Source: an uncultured delta proteobacterium (GTDB lineage Bacteria > Desulfobacterota > Syntrophorhabdia > Syntrophorhabdales > Syntrophorhabdaceae). Taken from it: a stretch of 15,193 nucleotides of DNA. Each line of letters begins with the position of its first letter. Within the stretch, counting starts at the first letter, position 1. The stretch is taken from the NCBI GenBank assembly GCA_903872255.1, contig CAIQJW010000315.1, positions 1-15,193 of the forward strand, written 5' to 3'. A program made the translations under genes and the position numbers. Positions 13,913-15,193 of the stretch are shown here, piece by piece. The notes below the pieces were generated by a model. The model saw only the letters and a program-made list of their open reading frames with translations. It was not told the DNA's origin and did not search any database.

Positions 13913-15046
13913 CTACACCGAGGCACTGATCAGCGCACCCATGGCTGTCGCCCTGAGCGGGTCGCGGGCCAGGCGCACCGATGATATGGCTATAGGCATA
14001 TTTACCTCCTTCAGGAGTTGTTCAAATTTTGCCTTGAAGCCATTTGGCATACACGTGCCGCCGCCGAGAACAATGGGTATGGCCTGATTGAGCCTGGGCA
14101 ATTTCTCGGCCCGTGAAAGAATGTTTGTCAGCGCGTTAAGGAGTGTAGTGATCAGGTCTTCATAGTAGATAATGAGCGCATTCTCCAAATTGCTCTTAGG
14201 GGTCCGCGTAAAGTCCAGCGACTCCTCCTTGATGACCCGCACACGGTTCACCGTTTCGCGCATCGTCCGGGCGACAGATGCGTCAATATCATCCCCTCCC
14301 CGGCTTATACTGAAGACAATGACTGGTACGGACAAAAAGGACAGGCAGACATTGCACATACCGGCACCCATACTAATACCAATGCCCGTAAAATTATCAT
14401 CGGCCAGATCGGAAAGCACGATTGCCATTCCCTCGCTGATGCTTTTAGCCTTGTAGCCCAGGCCCACAAGGTGTTTTCTTAACATTCCCTCGTGGAATAC
14501 CAAATCCATCTCCGATCCCGGTTCAGGGGCCGGCACGCTGAAACAGAGGGGCTGGCCCACTTCGTCCGGCCTCGGCAGCACAAGGCCGATGATCTCCTTC
14601 ATGACGGGAAGGGCATAGATCTCATCCGGCGTAATAAGCCCTTTTTTCATAGGTCTGCGGATTTCGCTGTTAAAAGTATTGGCAAACTGCTGCGCAGCAT
14701 AGCCGAGGATAGCAATGTCATCTTTTATCTTCGTATATGCCATTTTGTTTTTTGTGAGCATATCCTTCAGGAACTTGGTTTCTGAAACAGCGATAAAAGC
14801 GTTCAACTCATCCGCCGATTCCAAGCCGGATGCATCCTCCCCCCGTTTCATACTGACAATCCTGCTGGTTCCAATATCAAGGCCATATGCTTTTTTATTC
14901 AAAGATCTGTCTTCGATATTTTTCCCAGATTCCTTCAGTTCATCGACTTTGGTGATCAATGTGTCCAGCATATGAGAGTCTACCGCATCACTGGTTCCTT
15001 GCAATAAGTCATCCAACACATTTTTGTCGTTTTCTTCTTCCATCAT
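13913..15046 (-). CDS. Actin-fold ATPase (MreB/ParM/MamK-like)
   Basis: This 377-residue protein is predicted to bind ATP and may polymerise. The first ~50 residues are an acidic, helical extension (EEENDKNVLDDLLQG). The actin core then starts with phosphate-1 motif YGLDIGTSRIV (54-64). The segment RRPMKKGLITPDE (130-142) matches the conserved 'P-x-x-G-x-I' region of MreB/MamK relatives. Phosphate-2 is GIGISMGAGMCNV (221-233), where the usual Asp of DxGGGT is Ser. The adenosine motif is IVLGGGTCMPNGF (325-337). It cannot be assigned to MreB, FtsA, ParM or MamK by eye; an Hsp70-like role is a less likely alternative. ATG has AAAGGAG about 6 nt upstream. The adjacent MinD-like ATPase suggests a cytoskeletal positioning pair. 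Confidence 0.8.
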   Translation of the reverse strand: MMEEENDKNVLDDLLQGTSDAVDSHMLDTLITKVDELKESGKNIEDRSLNKKAYGLDIGTSRIVSMKRGEDASGLESADELNAFIAVSETKFLKDMLTKNKMAYTKIKDDIAILGYAAQQFANTFNSEIRRPMKKGLITPDEIYALPVMKEIIGLVLPRPDEVGQPLCFSVPAPEPGSEMDLVFHEGMLRKHLVGLGYKAKSISEGMAIVLSDLADDNFTGIGISMGAGMCNVCLSFLSVPVIVFSISRGGDDIDASVARTMRETVNRVRVIKEESLDFTRTPKSNLENALIIYYEDLITTLLNALTNILSRAEKLPRLNQAIPIVLGGGTCMPNGFKAKFEQLLKEVNMPIAISSVRLARDPLRATAMGALISASV

Positions 15047-15109
15047 ACTCTGCTCCTTTTTTTGGGATACTCTCTGCTCAAGCCCGCAGAAAAGTCTTTG
15101 CCTTTCACC

Positions 15110-15193
15110 TTATGTTTTCCTCTGCGTTTCATATCTTGACAGGTCGATAATCGTCAGCTTTTCACTTTTGAGGCCTGACTTTGTCGCCTCCAC
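15110..15193 (-). CDS. C-terminal tail of an unidentified upstream gene
   Basis: One minus-strand frame is open from the window edge to TAA at 15112-15110, giving 27 residues that end SEKLTIIDLSRYETQRKT. The other two frames are closed by stops. The composition is charged and soluble-looking, with no recognised motif. It ends 63 bp before the actin-like gene and is in the same direction, so it may belong to the same operon. A short open frame at an edge could still be chance. Confidence 0.45.
   Translation of the reverse strand: MEATKSGLKSEKLTIIDLSRYETQRKT

Noticed and set aside
1..15193. CRISPR array, tRNA or rRNA genes, intact IS element, parS site
   Set aside because: No regularly spaced repeats, no tRNA-like cloverleaf, no rRNA signature stretches, no transposase and no TGTTTCACGTGAAACA-like palindrome were seen.

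Overview
The window is accessory-rich bacterial chromosome, most likely from Desulfobacterota (the former Deltaproteobacteria). This assignment is an inference. It rests on the abundance of hybrid two-component proteins, a PAS domain with the cysteine cluster common in that group, a FeoB of the divergent GFSC/PCSAK type, a Pst transporter variant familiar from anaerobes, and a sigma-54-type promoter. No rRNA, tRNA, CRISPR array or intact transposase is visible. Every intact gene lies on the minus strand, so transcription runs from right to left. The only plus-strand gene material is a broken sensor-kinase fragment near the left edge.

Right part (15193 to 9092). After the tail of an unidentified upstream gene come an actin-fold ATPase (MreB/ParM/MamK-like) and a MinD/ParA-type ATPase whose first ~85 residues resemble a PilZ domain. 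A 200-bp gap follows, holding a good sigma-54 -24/-12 promoter, a second copy of its TGGCACAAT element exactly 21 bp away, and a 37-bp near-perfect palindrome. It leads into a large hybrid histidine kinase (REC-PAS-HisKA-HATPase-REC-REC-Hpt) and a stand-alone CheY-like receiver. An actin-like filament protein, a ParA/MinD-type positioning ATPase and a phosphorelay side by side suggest a spatial-organisation or signalling module. This is the best candidate here for an undescribed system.

Middle part (9091 to 4275). A 258-bp gap with nested inverted repeats and a plausible sigma-70-type promoter leads into feoB (ferrous iron uptake). A parA-parB pair with a 4-bp overlap follows, then a DtxR-family metal-dependent repressor with a C-terminal FeoA/SH3-like domain. 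FeoB and DtxR-type regulators are commonly neighbours, so parAB looks inserted between them. The parA start codon lies inside a perfect DnaA-box sequence and is overlapped by the end of a possible 41-codon small ORF.

Left part (4245 to 1). The dtxR-like gene is followed after about 30 bp by pstS, pstC, pstA and pstB, so the metal regulator and the phosphate-type ABC transporter are probably co-transcribed. There is no phoU. PstS carries an EF-hand-like loop. PstB has a changed signature (LSVGQ) and an insertion of about 33 residues. Beyond pstB lies a decayed plus-strand PAS/PAC sensor fragment with an internal TAG. The first 16 codons of a response regulator run off the left edge.
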